Below are positions 25,574 to 34,382 of a stretch of DNA of 64,000 nucleotides, one piece after another. A program made the position numbers and the translations under genes. How positions within the stretch are numbered: position 1 is the first letter of the stretch; each line of letters starts with the position of its first letter. The DNA comes from Marinomonas mediterranea MMB-1 (lineage in GTDB: Bacteria; Pseudomonadota; Gammaproteobacteria; Pseudomonadales; Marinomonadaceae). Where the stretch lies: assembly GCF_000192865.1 (NCBI RefSeq), contig NC_015276.1, positions 930,001 to 994,000 on the forward strand, given 5' to 3'. A model generated the notes under the pieces. The model was not told where the DNA came from. It made no database searches and was given only the letters and a program-made list of their open reading frames with translations.

Positions 25574-26731
25574 CTACTGGCGCTGAGTACAAAAGCGCTC
25601 TACTAGCCCTTTTATGACTTTTTGCATTGGATCTAGTTGATCGAGCGCTAAGAACTCATTGGGTTGGTGCGCTTGATCAATGGACCCTGGGCCTAGCACA
25701 AGTGTTTCCATACCAAGTGTATTTAAGAAAGGCCCTTCTGTCGCAAAAGCGACGGTTTCCGCATCATTATTGGTCAGCTCTTCACATGCTTTAATAATAT
25801 CGGACTCTTTCGGAGTAGAAAACGAAGGAACGTCAGGAAATAGGCTTGAAAGCTCGATTTCCGTATTCGTTCTTTCTGCAATGGTCGGTAGACGTTGTTT
25901 TACCGCGTTAAATAAGGCGTCATTGCTCATACCGGGGAGCGCACGCATATCGAATTCTATTTCGCATTTACCACAAATCCGGTTTGGATTATCGCCGCCG
26001 TGGATACAGCCAAGATTCAACGTAGGATAGTCGATAACGAAGCTCGCATCTCGATAGGTCTGTTTGAGTTCATTTCGAAACGACATCAACTCAGTCATGA
26101 CTTCGTGCATGGCATCCATCGCGCTGCGACCAAGATTGGGGTTGGATGAGTGTCCTGCTTGCCCAGTTACACGAATTTTATCCATCATAATGCCTTTATG
26201 GGCATGAATAGGGGTGAGTGACGTTGGCTCACCAATAAGCGCGTAACGAGCGTTCCATTTCGCTTGCTGAGACAGAGCACGAGCCCCAGCCATTGAGCTT
26301 TCTTCGTCGGCGGTCGCTAAAATAATAAGTGGTTCGGCTAAGTTGCTTAAATCCATGTCTCTTAATGTATCGATGACAATGGCGAAAAAGCCTTTCATAT
26401 CACAGGCTCCCAAACCGTATAACTTTTGATCGCGTTCCGTGAGCTTAAAAGGGTCGGATTCCCATCGACCTTCGTCATAAGGCACGGTATCAGTGTGGCC
26501 TGATAACACGAGACCACCGTTTCCTTTTCCTATGGTAGCGATCAAATTAAACTTCTCTGGCTGATTCGGCAAAGGTAAAACTTTGCATTCGAAGCCCATT
26601 GATGACAACCAACTTTCTAAAAGTTGAATGACCCCTTTATTTGACTGATCCCAACTTGCTTGACTACAACTGATAGAAGGCGAGCCAATTAACTGTGACA
26701 TCATTTGAACAAGTGATGGAACCTTTGTCAT
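25574..26731 (-). CDS. argE: Acetylornithine deacetylase
   Basis: This 385-residue M20-family zinc hydrolase releases ornithine from N-acetylornithine in arginine synthesis. Metal ligands are visible in VLSGHTDTVPYD, GLGACDMKGFFA and LATADEESSMAGAR (the general-base Glu pair), and GEPTSLTPIHAHKGIM follows. The dimerisation domain includes GQAGHSSNPNLGRSAMDAMH, and the C-terminus LVLGPGSIDQAHQPNEFL holds the last metal His. The ATG at 26729-26731, with CAGGAGAAATTC before it, is preferred over a TTG 27 nt upstream. It lies on the same strand as argA, with a MITE in the gap. Confidence 0.96.
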   Translation of the reverse strand: MTKVPSLVQMMSQLIGSPSISCSQASWDQSNKGVIQLLESWLSSMGFECKVLPLPNQPEKFNLIATIGKGNGGLVLSGHTDTVPYDEGRWESDPFKLTERDQKLYGLGACDMKGFFAIVIDTLRDMDLSNLAEPLIILATADEESSMAGARALSQQAKWNARYALIGEPTSLTPIHAHKGIMMDKIRVTGQAGHSSNPNLGRSAMDAMHEVMTELMSFRNELKQTYRDASFVIDYPTLNLGCIHGGDNPNRICGKCEIEFDMRALPGMSNDALFNAVKQRLPTIAERTNTEIELSSLFPDVPSFSTPKESDIIKACEELTNNDAETVAFATEGPFLNTLGMETLVLGPGSIDQAHQPNEFLALDQLDPMQKVIKGLVERFCTQRQ

Positions 26732-26911
26732 GAATTTCTCCTGAAAGTCGCTATTCAAACTATAAGCAGTGACCGATTAATTTGTTACACTTGCGCCTTG
26801 GTTTCTTTGGCGCTTGTTAGGCAGCAACGAGTGCTTCTAGTGATAAGTGTTAAAGAAGCAACTGAGTAAAAGATATCAATACCGTTTTGAGTTAGAGAGG
26901 TTGAAACATAT

Positions 26912-27856
26912 ATGGCCACTGAGCTTGAGCTAAAACTAATGGTTCAACCTGAGCACCAAACGAAAGTATGCACGTATTTAGATGAGTTTTGCAGTGACAG
27001 CACTGAAAATCAACACATTCGTAAGCCTACTTTGTCATTAATGAACGCTTATTATGATACGCCTGATGCGACGTTGCTCAATGCGGGTATCGCGTTGCGT
27101 ATTCGAGCCGTAAATGGTCGCTACATACAGACGGTTAAAACCCGTGGAAGCAGTCGCATAGGAATGCATGAACGGGGAGAGTGGGAGTGGGATGTTCCAA
27201 GTGATGCGTTAGATTTCTCGCTTTTACAAGAAGTCCCGTTGCCTGAAGTGCTTCAAGACCTTTCCTGGTCGAAAGACATAGTTGCCGTTTTTCGAACGGA
27301 CTTTGATCGAAAAGTGTGGGACATCGAGCACAAAGATACCTCTATTGAGGTTGTGTGTGACCGTGGCGAGGTGACATCGCCATATGGTCGAGATGAGATC
27401 AGTGAAGTTGAGCTGGAGCTGAAATCGGGCAATGCCGAAGATCTTTATGGATTCGGGTTGGTGCTGTGCGATAGCTTACCATTGCAGGTTAATTTGGTCT
27501 CTAAGGCGCAAAAGGGCGCGCGTTTAAAGAGCCGGAAGATCGAGTTTCCCGACACGCCTGAGTCTAGCAGCTCAAACATTGAGTTCGCTGCTTATTGGTA
27601 TGAAACCTGGATTACGTATTGGGAAGCGATGTTCTATCTGCAAGATGAAATATTAATTCAGCCAGTTCGAAATTCGATGCTTCAGTTAAAGAAATGTTTG
27701 CCTGATGAACTGCATCAAACCATGAGCGAGCTTGATGAATTGCTGAATGATACGACGCAAACCGCGGAAGGCTCAGTGCTTGACGAATTGGCGGCAATAG
27801 AAAATACTGGCAAGGTCATGCTTACTATCGGTTTGTGGTTGAATCAGCAAGTCTGA
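26912..27856 (+). CDS. CYTH-domain (inorganic triphosphatase-like) protein
   Basis: This is a 314-residue cytoplasmic protein. The N-terminal CYTH tunnel domain starts with the hallmark ATELELKLMV (ExExK motif). It goes on with YYDTPDATLLNAGIALRIRA, YIQTVKTRG and REWEW-like HERGEWEWDV, then RTDFDRKVW, ISEVELELKSG and VSKAQKGARL, which supply the Lys/Arg/Glu lining. Like E. coli YgiF it lies just before glnE. The C-terminal roughly 100 helical residues are far shorter than the CHAD domain of YgiF (433 residues), so CHAD is missing or reduced. Triphosphatase activity is likely from the intact motif; the physiological substrate is unknown. Confidence 0.88.
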   Translation: MATELELKLMVQPEHQTKVCTYLDEFCSDSTENQHIRKPTLSLMNAYYDTPDATLLNAGIALRIRAVNGRYIQTVKTRGSSRIGMHERGEWEWDVPSDALDFSLLQEVPLPEVLQDLSWSKDIVAVFRTDFDRKVWDIEHKDTSIEVVCDRGEVTSPYGRDEISEVELELKSGNAEDLYGFGLVLCDSLPLQVNLVSKAQKGARLKSRKIEFPDTPESSSSNIEFAAYWYETWITYWEAMFYLQDEILIQPVRNSMLQLKKCLPDELHQTMSELDELLNDTTQTAEGSVLDELAAIENTGKVMLTIGLWLNQQV

Positions 27857-27940
27857 TGCGAAACGAATAACAATATAATACGAGATCGTTTCACTACGTC
27901 GTGCAGCGATCTCAATACGAATAATAAAAAGGATCGTCGT

Positions 27941-30850
27941 TTGTCTTTATCCCACCTTTCCTCTGCTTTAGATGTTGTACCCGATACCCTTAAATCGCTT
28001 AAATACGAGCAAATATTGGATGCGCAAAAGCGCAGTCAGGTGTTGTTTTCATCCGATGACGAGCGACTTCGTTATGAGCGACTCTGGCTGTTAAGTGATT
28101 ATTTACATATTCATTGGGAAAGAAATATCAAGTGGATGCAGCTTGATACGAATTTAGACGAACTTAAGCCGGATTTGTCTCATTTCTATGTTGGGCATTT
28201 AGGCTGGAGCGCTGGTGAAAGACAGACGGCATTGCCGGATTGGGATGAACCCACGCTAATGCGTCAATTGCGTTTGTATCGTCATTGGTGGATGACGCAA
28301 CTGATCAGTGCGGACATGGAGCAACGAATTTCACTTGAAAGGCTGACGTACATTCTTAGCCGACTGGCGGACGTTACGGTGAACGCCAGCCTAAGTTGGA
28401 GTGAAAGAAACTATAAAGATCTCTATGGTGAGGCGCTGGATGCTAACGGCGAAAAACAATCGCTTGTGGTTATTGGTATGGGAAAACTAGGAGGACAAGA
28501 ACTTAACTTGTCTTCTGATATTGATTTGATTTTTGCTTTTCGAGAGCATGGCGAGACTCAACAGGGTCGAAAAAGCATCAGTTATCAAGAGTATTTTACT
28601 AAGATTGGGCAAAAGCTGATTCAGCACCTCGATCAGGTTACAGCGGACGGTTTTGTGTTCCGCGTGGATATGCGTTTACGTCCCTTTGGACAATCTGGCG
28701 CATTGGTTTTGAACATGGACTCGCTAGAGAACTATTATCAAGATCAAGGCCGAGATTGGGAACGCTACGCAATGATAAAAGCGCGCGTTATGGCTGGTTC
28801 AGAGCAAGACATAACGGAGTTTGAAGCGATTCGTAAACCGTTTGTTTATCGTAAATACTTAGATTTTGGTGCGATTGGTGCGCTACGTGACCTAAAAGGC
28901 ATGATAGCAAAAGAAGTCCGTCGTAAGGGCATTGAGCATAATATCAAGCTCGGAGAAGGCGGTATTCGCGAAATCGAGTTTGTTGTGCAAGCTTTGCAGA
29001 TTTTACATGGTGGTCGCGATACTCGCTTACAGACGCCTTCTATTTATAAGGTTCTGCCATACCTCAAAGAAGCCGACTACTTGCCTGCTGATGAAGTCAA
29101 CGAATTGCTAGAAGCGTATCGCTACTTACGTCGTGTCGAGCACGCTTTGCAATCAGTCAAAGATGAGCAAACCCAACTTTTACCGGACGATGACTTCGAA
29201 AGACAGCGTTTAGCGGTGCGTGTAGGGGAGGCGAATTGGGATGAGCTGGAAGCGACACTTTGGTGTCATCGAAAGAATGTTCATAGATACTTTGTTGAAT
29301 TAATCGATGACCCTGAAGAAGAGGCGGAAAGTGATTCGTCAGAGACGTGGCGATTGCTGCTAAAGAGACCAGATCAACAGCATCTATTTGACCTTGTGCT
29401 TGACGAAGTTCAGTGGAATGACCTTTCAAACGTTGAATCGAAAATTCGACCCTTTCTCTCTTCTAAGACAGTGGCCTATATGCAACCGATAGGGCAGGAG
29501 CGTCTTGCGCAGTTTATGGGGATGTTTTTTCCGTTGTTAGCTGAAGATAAACAGGGAAAGGGCCACAATCCAGACATCGTTCTAGAACGAGTCATACCGA
29601 TTCTTGAGGCCATTGCACGACGTACCGCTTACCTCGTTTTATTATGTGAAAATAAAACGGCGATTAAGCACCTTATTCGATTGTGTCGTGAGAGTGCTTG
29701 GTTTTCAGAGTCTATTTCTACTACGCCTGCACTATTGGATGAGCTACTTGATGCAACGACTCTATTCTTACCACCAAATAAAGCAGAACTAGAAGAAGAG
29801 CTTTCTCAAATTTTGCTTCGTTTACCCGAAGACGACGAAGAAGCGCAGATGGACGCTCTTCGTAGATTCCGTCGCTCTATAATCCTTCGTATCGCCGCGT
29901 GCGACATTACTGGGGTCCTACCCGTAATGAAGGTGAGTGATCACCTAACATGGCTTGCTGAAGTGATTCTAGACGTTGTGTTAAGGCAGTCTTGGCATCA
30001 TTTGGTTCACAAACACGGCTACCCAACTAAGCAGGGAGAAGCGGTTTCCGAGCCAGAAATGATTGTCGTGGGTTACGGGAAATCTGGTGGCTTGGAATTG
30101 GGTTATGACTCAGACCTTGATCTCGTGTTTATTCACAACAGTGATATCAATGGCTCGACCAATGGCCAGCGCAGTGTGGATAATTTGACCTTTTATACTC
30201 GTTTTGGTCAACGAATCATCCACATGCTGACAAGTTTTACCTCTGCTGGGCGATTGTATGAGGTTGATATGCGCCTACGACCATCTGGAAATTCTGGTCT
30301 GCTTGTGAGCAGTTTAGACGCTTTCACCGACTATCAGGAAAAAGAAGCGTGGGTTTGGGAACATCAGGCGTTAACCAGAGCCCGCGTATTGGCTGGTCCG
30401 CATAACCTTGCGATGGCGTTTGAGAAGGCGCGACATACTACGCTCAGTAAAGAGAGAGACCAAAGCGAGCTCAAACAAGAAGTCATCAAAATGCGCGAAA
30501 AAATGCGCGCCCATCTCGATAAAGGCAGTGGCGCATCGGGCTTTGATCTAAAACAAGGGCAAGGTGGCATCATAGACATCGAATTTATGGTGCAGTATCT
30601 AGTATTGGCTTGGTCGTATAAGCATCCAGAGCTCATGACCTACTCAGACAATGTTCGACAGATTGATGTTGCAAATAAACTTGGACTGCTTGAAGACGAA
30701 GTCGCCCAAAAAATGACAGAGACCTACACGCTCTATCGTTCACTTACTCATAGGCAAAGCCTTCAGAAGCAGGGTAGAGTGGTGCAACTCGAAGAGCTGG
30801 AAGAGAGTCAGGGTGTGATCAGGAAAATTTGGGATCGCGAATTAACTTAG
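27941..30850 (+). CDS. glnE: Bifunctional glutamine synthetase adenylyltransferase/deadenylylase
   Basis: This 969-residue enzyme adds or removes AMP on glutamine synthetase in response to PII and glutamine. Both nucleotidyltransferase halves are intact: GMGKLGGQELNLSSDIDLIF near residue 180 and GYGKSGGLELGYDSDLDLVF near residue 710. Each has its following R-x-D-x-R-L-R-P motif (FRVDMRLRPFG, YEVDMRLRPSG). The family's GGIREIEF and GGIIDIEF also occur. The start is the TTG at 27941, preceded by AAAAGGATCG; no ATG gives the full N-terminus. Length matches E. coli GlnE (946). Confidence 0.96.
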   Translation: MSLSHLSSALDVVPDTLKSLKYEQILDAQKRSQVLFSSDDERLRYERLWLLSDYLHIHWERNIKWMQLDTNLDELKPDLSHFYVGHLGWSAGERQTALPDWDEPTLMRQLRLYRHWWMTQLISADMEQRISLERLTYILSRLADVTVNASLSWSERNYKDLYGEALDANGEKQSLVVIGMGKLGGQELNLSSDIDLIFAFREHGETQQGRKSISYQEYFTKIGQKLIQHLDQVTADGFVFRVDMRLRPFGQSGALVLNMDSLENYYQDQGRDWERYAMIKARVMAGSEQDITEFEAIRKPFVYRKYLDFGAIGALRDLKGMIAKEVRRKGIEHNIKLGEGGIREIEFVVQALQILHGGRDTRLQTPSIYKVLPYLKEADYLPADEVNELLEAYRYLRRVEHALQSVKDEQTQLLPDDDFERQRLAVRVGEANWDELEATLWCHRKNVHRYFVELIDDPEEEAESDSSETWRLLLKRPDQQHLFDLVLDEVQWNDLSNVESKIRPFLSSKTVAYMQPIGQERLAQFMGMFFPLLAEDKQGKGHNPDIVLERVIPILEAIARRTAYLVLLCENKTAIKHLIRLCRESAWFSESISTTPALLDELLDATTLFLPPNKAELEEELSQILLRLPEDDEEAQMDALRRFRRSIILRIAACDITGVLPVMKVSDHLTWLAEVILDVVLRQSWHHLVHKHGYPTKQGEAVSEPEMIVVGYGKSGGLELGYDSDLDLVFIHNSDINGSTNGQRSVDNLTFYTRFGQRIIHMLTSFTSAGRLYEVDMRLRPSGNSGLLVSSLDAFTDYQEKEAWVWEHQALTRARVLAGPHNLAMAFEKARHTTLSKERDQSELKQEVIKMREKMRAHLDKGSGASGFDLKQGQGGIIDIEFMVQYLVLAWSYKHPELMTYSDNVRQIDVANKLGLLEDEVAQKMTETYTLYRSLTHRQSLQKQGRVVQLEELEESQGVIRKIWDRELT

Positions 30851-30962
30851 TCTAGAAACCTATGTTTGTGACGAGTGCTAGCCAAAAATGGTGCAAAGCG
30901 AGCGAGAAGTTGAGATATGCTTCCTTCGTGAATCTCACTTATATAAGATGCTTTTAATAAAA

Positions 30963-30984
30963 GGATAACTATAAATTATGGAAC
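30963..30984 (+). repeat. Left copy of 22-bp inverted repeat covering the start site
   Basis: The sequence GGATAACTATAAATTATG plus the next four bases (GAAC) occurs here on the plus strand and again, exactly, on the minus strand at 34361-34382. It includes the ribosome-binding site, the ATG (30978) and the second codon of the STAND gene. A short dyad (ATAA-A-TTAT) lies at its centre, as is common in tyrosine-recombinase sites. Confidence 0.95.
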
Positions 30985-33518
30985 CAATATATGACCGCAA
31001 AAGACAGAGAGCAGATATTAATTCAAGCCTTAAAGATCAAGAATTAGGGCTGCGAATCTTTTGGATTAATGGTCCCACCGATTCAGGAAAAACGACTCTC
31101 TTGCGGTATGTTACAAGAACTTATAAAGATCAGGTTATATGTTCAGGAAAAAGGTTTAGTTGTTCGGAAGACGATAAAAAAAATGAAAATAACTTTATTA
31201 TAAATTTTATAAAAGAATTATATTTAGTAGCTCCAAAAGATATTGAAAAAAAAATTCATGCTGGATATAAGAGCTTTTCACGTCCTCCTCTATGGCGAGT
31301 TGCATATGGAATTTCTAAGATGTTGCCATATCAAAAAGTTCTAAATTCGATTTTTGATTCTTCAATAAAAGATGCTAACGATCTCGAAAAAGAAATAAGG
31401 TCTACTATAAAACCAGCTATCATACAAAAAAAATATGAAAAAATTGTCCTTGAGTACTTAAGAAAAGAATCCTGTAAAAAAAGCTTCTCTATATTGATTA
31501 TTGACGACATAACGTGGATGGATAATAGTTCAATGGAGTTGTTTCTATCTATAATAAAAAAGGCTCTACGAGAAAATATAAAACTCTACGTTTTCGTATC
31601 ATATAATCAGGATGCTAGAAAAAATAATAAGAATGTAAAGGAAAGTTTTGATAATGAGCTTGAAGAATACATACAGAACATTGATTTGGAGCATTTAAAT
31701 TTAGAGGAGCTTAGTGATGTTTTTAGAGAGGCTGATATAGATGTTTCATCAAAAATACTTAAAACTATATACGAAAAAACAGGCGGAGTTTTTGGAGAGT
31801 TAGATTTTTACTTAAGAAAAAAAAAGGAGGAGATAGAGATGTTGTTGCCTTTGGAAAATTGTTTTTCCGAGGAAGACATAAGCCATGATTCCTTTAGAAG
31901 TGAATTTTTAAAAAATGAAAGTATTAAACACTTTTTCCTTCTTTTAAAGCAATTTAAAAGTGGATGCAATGAAAAGATCCTTAAGGAATCTGTAGAAAAA
32001 ATATCAGTAGAAGCTGGTTTTGAATTTAATAAATATCACTATGATGAAAATATAGGTAAATTAAAAGAAGTTGGTCATTTGTTTGTAGAGGATGGGATTA
32101 TTAAGTGTTCCTCAAAGAAGCTAGAGATTGTAGAGCGTCACTTTAAAAATGAGGGACTTTATTCTTCTTCATTAAAAATTATATCTAAAGTACTCATTGA
32201 AATTAGTTTGAATGATGCTAATGTAAATAACAATTATTTAAATATAGCATTTTCTGTGTTGAAAAAAAATGATCCGGAATCCGTCTTAAAAAAGTATTCT
32301 GATTTGTATCATTTAAGAAGTATGCAATATGACCGAAGAGAGATTATGATCTCAGTTGCCGAGTCTGCAATTGAGTCAAAAAAAATAACAGTACACTTAA
32401 ATATTTTAGCTGATATTACAATTAAACTAGCTAGAATTAATGAATTTAAAATAGCTTCAGAGTTAGGGATTAAAATTTTCACTGAAGTGCGAGACTATCA
32501 ATACAGCTTTGACTTTCTATATGAATTAATTAAATCCACTCGAGAAAATGGCAGCTTGGTTGGCATTAGACCTCTAAAGGAAGTATATAAACGCGGTTTA
32601 TTGATAAGTAGCAATATGAAAGAAAGAGTTAGATTAAAAACTCTTTTTTGCTCAGCTTTAGAACATCTTTGTGAATATGATATGATAAAAGGTTTGTATA
32701 ATGAAATTGATCGCGAAATTTCATCTCTAGATCTTTGTGATGAAGATGATGCTTACATATATGCTACTGCAATAAGGTCAAAGGGCTTATCTAAATTTCA
32801 CTCTGATTTAGATATTGAATATAAGAAAGCTTATGATTTGACAAAATTATTTCGACATGAAAACAGAGAAAAAATTCTATTAAAAGCTGCGCTAGCAAAT
32901 CATTGTGGACTAGCGAATTACTATAATGGAAATCAAGATAGGGCGAAAGAGTATTTTCTAGAATCATTTAATTTACTTAATAAGGTATCAATTTATACTG
33001 AAACACCTTTGAATAATATTGCCTGTTCTCTTATATTGATGAATAAAAATAACGAGGCATATGATTACTTAAATAGAGCCAGCGATGTTATTTGTAAACC
33101 TACCTACCAGACCTATTCAATCGAAATAAACAAGAGCATTAATTTGTGGAAACTTGGTGAAGAAGATTTAGCTATTGATAAAATAAAGCGAATTATTGAT
33201 GATAAAAAAGTGCCTGACCCAATGATATTAGCTACTGCCAATGTAAACTATGGTTACTTTTTATACCGTAAAGAAAGATACATGGAAGCTGTTTATAAAT
33301 TCAATAATGCTAAAAACTTTCAATACCGATTTCTTCATGAAGAATATACTAATATTGAGACAGATTTAAAAAACTACTGTCTTATAAAGGAAGGTCTAGC
33401 TGATGAAAAAGACTTGGGGGATATGTCAATATTAATTGATGATAGACTTAAAGACTCCACAACTCTCCCACAAAAAAAGATATTTAGACTTGATACAAAC
33501 TCACTTTACGTTGATTAA
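30978..33518 (+). CDS. STAND-type NTPase with TPR-like repeat region
   Basis: This is an 846-residue cytoplasmic protein without signal or membrane segments. The NTPase module is N-terminal: Walker A GPTDSGKTTLL (about residues 32-42) and Walker B FSILIIDDITWMD (about 170-182). A sensor-like VFVSYNQD and winged-helix-like segments follow. The second half (about residues 420-800) is a chain of paired helices with TPR character, for example YYNGNQDRAKEYFLESFNLL and YRKERYMEAVYKFNNAK. This architecture is that of STAND signalling ATPases, many of which sense phages or other intruders. The effector domain is not obvious. The gene is strikingly AT-rich with short A runs, unlike glnE just before it, which suggests transfer. 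It converges on the carbamoyltransferase-like gene with an 18-nt overlap. Confidence 0.8.
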   Translation: MEPIYDRKRQRADINSSLKDQELGLRIFWINGPTDSGKTTLLRYVTRTYKDQVICSGKRFSCSEDDKKNENNFIINFIKELYLVAPKDIEKKIHAGYKSFSRPPLWRVAYGISKMLPYQKVLNSIFDSSIKDANDLEKEIRSTIKPAIIQKKYEKIVLEYLRKESCKKSFSILIIDDITWMDNSSMELFLSIIKKALRENIKLYVFVSYNQDARKNNKNVKESFDNELEEYIQNIDLEHLNLEELSDVFREADIDVSSKILKTIYEKTGGVFGELDFYLRKKKEEIEMLLPLENCFSEEDISHDSFRSEFLKNESIKHFFLLLKQFKSGCNEKILKESVEKISVEAGFEFNKYHYDENIGKLKEVGHLFVEDGIIKCSSKKLEIVERHFKNEGLYSSSLKIISKVLIEISLNDANVNNNYLNIAFSVLKKNDPESVLKKYSDLYHLRSMQYDRREIMISVAESAIESKKITVHLNILADITIKLARINEFKIASELGIKIFTEVRDYQYSFDFLYELIKSTRENGSLVGIRPLKEVYKRGLLISSNMKERVRLKTLFCSALEHLCEYDMIKGLYNEIDREISSLDLCDEDDAYIYATAIRSKGLSKFHSDLDIEYKKAYDLTKLFRHENREKILLKAALANHCGLANYYNGNQDRAKEYFLESFNLLNKVSIYTETPLNNIACSLILMNKNNEAYDYLNRASDVICKPTYQTYSIEINKSINLWKLGEEDLAIDKIKRIIDDKKVPDPMILATANVNYGYFLYRKERYMEAVYKFNNAKNFQYRFLHEEYTNIETDLKNYCLIKEGLADEKDLGDMSILIDDRLKDSTTLPQKKIFRLDTNSLYVD

Positions 33519-34367
33519 TTTTTTGAAAATTATTGATTTTAGAACAGAGCTGTTTCTCGATTGCATATAAAAATTGTTTTTAAGGTTCATTTTTACATCA
33601 AGATCAAGCAGTTTTATGACTGGTTTGGCGTGAATGATGTGACATGACTCTCTTATATTTTTATATGTTTTATAATTTAAGGAGAAGTAGCTTTCTTCTG
33701 ATTCATAATCCGATTGATTCTCATCAAAAAAAATTACATTATATTTTTTTAAGACTTCTTCATCTTCACTTAAACCTTTAACACTACTTGTATTTGGGTC
33801 AATATAGTCGATTGAATTGTCCCATTTATTTAAGCCTTCAATAAGTGACATCACACTTCTTTTAGGTAGTTTCGCAACAACTAATACCCTTAAATCATGT
33901 AGTCTTCCTAAGTTTTGATGAATATCAGCTAAGTAGTTTAGTGCTGTTGTCGGGTGAGATATCTGAGCATGACCAGCAGAAATAATCGGCACGCTTGCAC
34001 CGGAAGTTAACTTCTCGAAATGATCTAAGTTGTCACTACGAATAACCAGAGTATCGCAATATTGACTAATGTAACCCGCAATGTCTTCCAGAGGCTCCAT
34101 GTTAGTTTTATCAATAATGCACCTTTCTACTTCTTCAAAGCATAAATGCGACCCTCCTAAACGAAGGAATGACGATATAAAGCTTGCTCTAGTACGAAGA
34201 CTTTTCGACAGGAAAAGTGTTGCCATAAGTTTAGATCTAAGAAGCGTAGCATTATCACAATAGTATTGAGCTATAGATGAATCACTGTGGCAAATGTCAT
34301 TCAGTTCATATATGAGTGAATAAATTTCTGACTTAGTTAAGCTTTCGACAGAAATAAAATGTTCCAT
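33501..34367 (-). CDS. Aspartate/ornithine carbamoyltransferase-like protein, probably altered activity
   Basis: The 288 residues follow the ATCase/OTCase fold. TLFLSKSLRTRASFISSFLR corresponds to the carbamoyl-phosphate S-T-R-T-R motif with Thr replaced by Leu. IAGYISQYCDTLVIRSD and SAGHAQISHPTTALNYLADI match the R and HPTQ regions, with Gln replaced by Thr. The second domain lacks recognisable aspartate or ornithine loops, and the 80s-loop lysine region is rebuilt (IIDKTNMEP). It is therefore a divergent paralog, perhaps a ligand-binding or non-canonical enzyme rather than PyrB or ArgF. Its ATG (34365-34367) lies in the right copy of the 22-bp repeat, 15 nt after the recombinase stop, so the two form an operon. 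It is AT-rich like the STAND gene. Confidence 0.75.
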   Translation of the reverse strand: MEHFISVESLTKSEIYSLIYELNDICHSDSSIAQYYCDNATLLRSKLMATLFLSKSLRTRASFISSFLRLGGSHLCFEEVERCIIDKTNMEPLEDIAGYISQYCDTLVIRSDNLDHFEKLTSGASVPIISAGHAQISHPTTALNYLADIHQNLGRLHDLRVLVVAKLPKRSVMSLIEGLNKWDNSIDYIDPNTSSVKGLSEDEEVLKKYNVIFFDENQSDYESEESYFSLNYKTYKNIRESCHIIHAKPVIKLLDLDVKMNLKNNFYMQSRNSSVLKSIIFKKLINVK

Positions 34368-34382
34368 AATTTATAGTTATCC
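34361..34382 (-). repeat. Right copy of 22-bp inverted repeat covering the start site
   Basis: This is the exact inverse of 30963-30984. It abuts the recombinase stop codon (34383-34385) and contains the ribosome-binding site, start codon and second codon of the carbamoyltransferase-like gene. With its partner it bounds a 3420-bp segment holding two whole genes and nothing else. Confidence 0.95.

Noticed and set aside
25399..25617. 72-codon open frame between argA and argE
   Set aside because: It lies mainly inside the MITE and runs into the argE 3' end, and the hydrophobic stretch is fortuitous.
30963..34382. The 22-bp repeats as attachment sites of an integrated island
   Set aside because: An integrated element would leave direct repeats, usually with the integrase inside. 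Here the repeats are inverted, the recombinase is outside, and both repeats sit on start codons, which fits inversion better.
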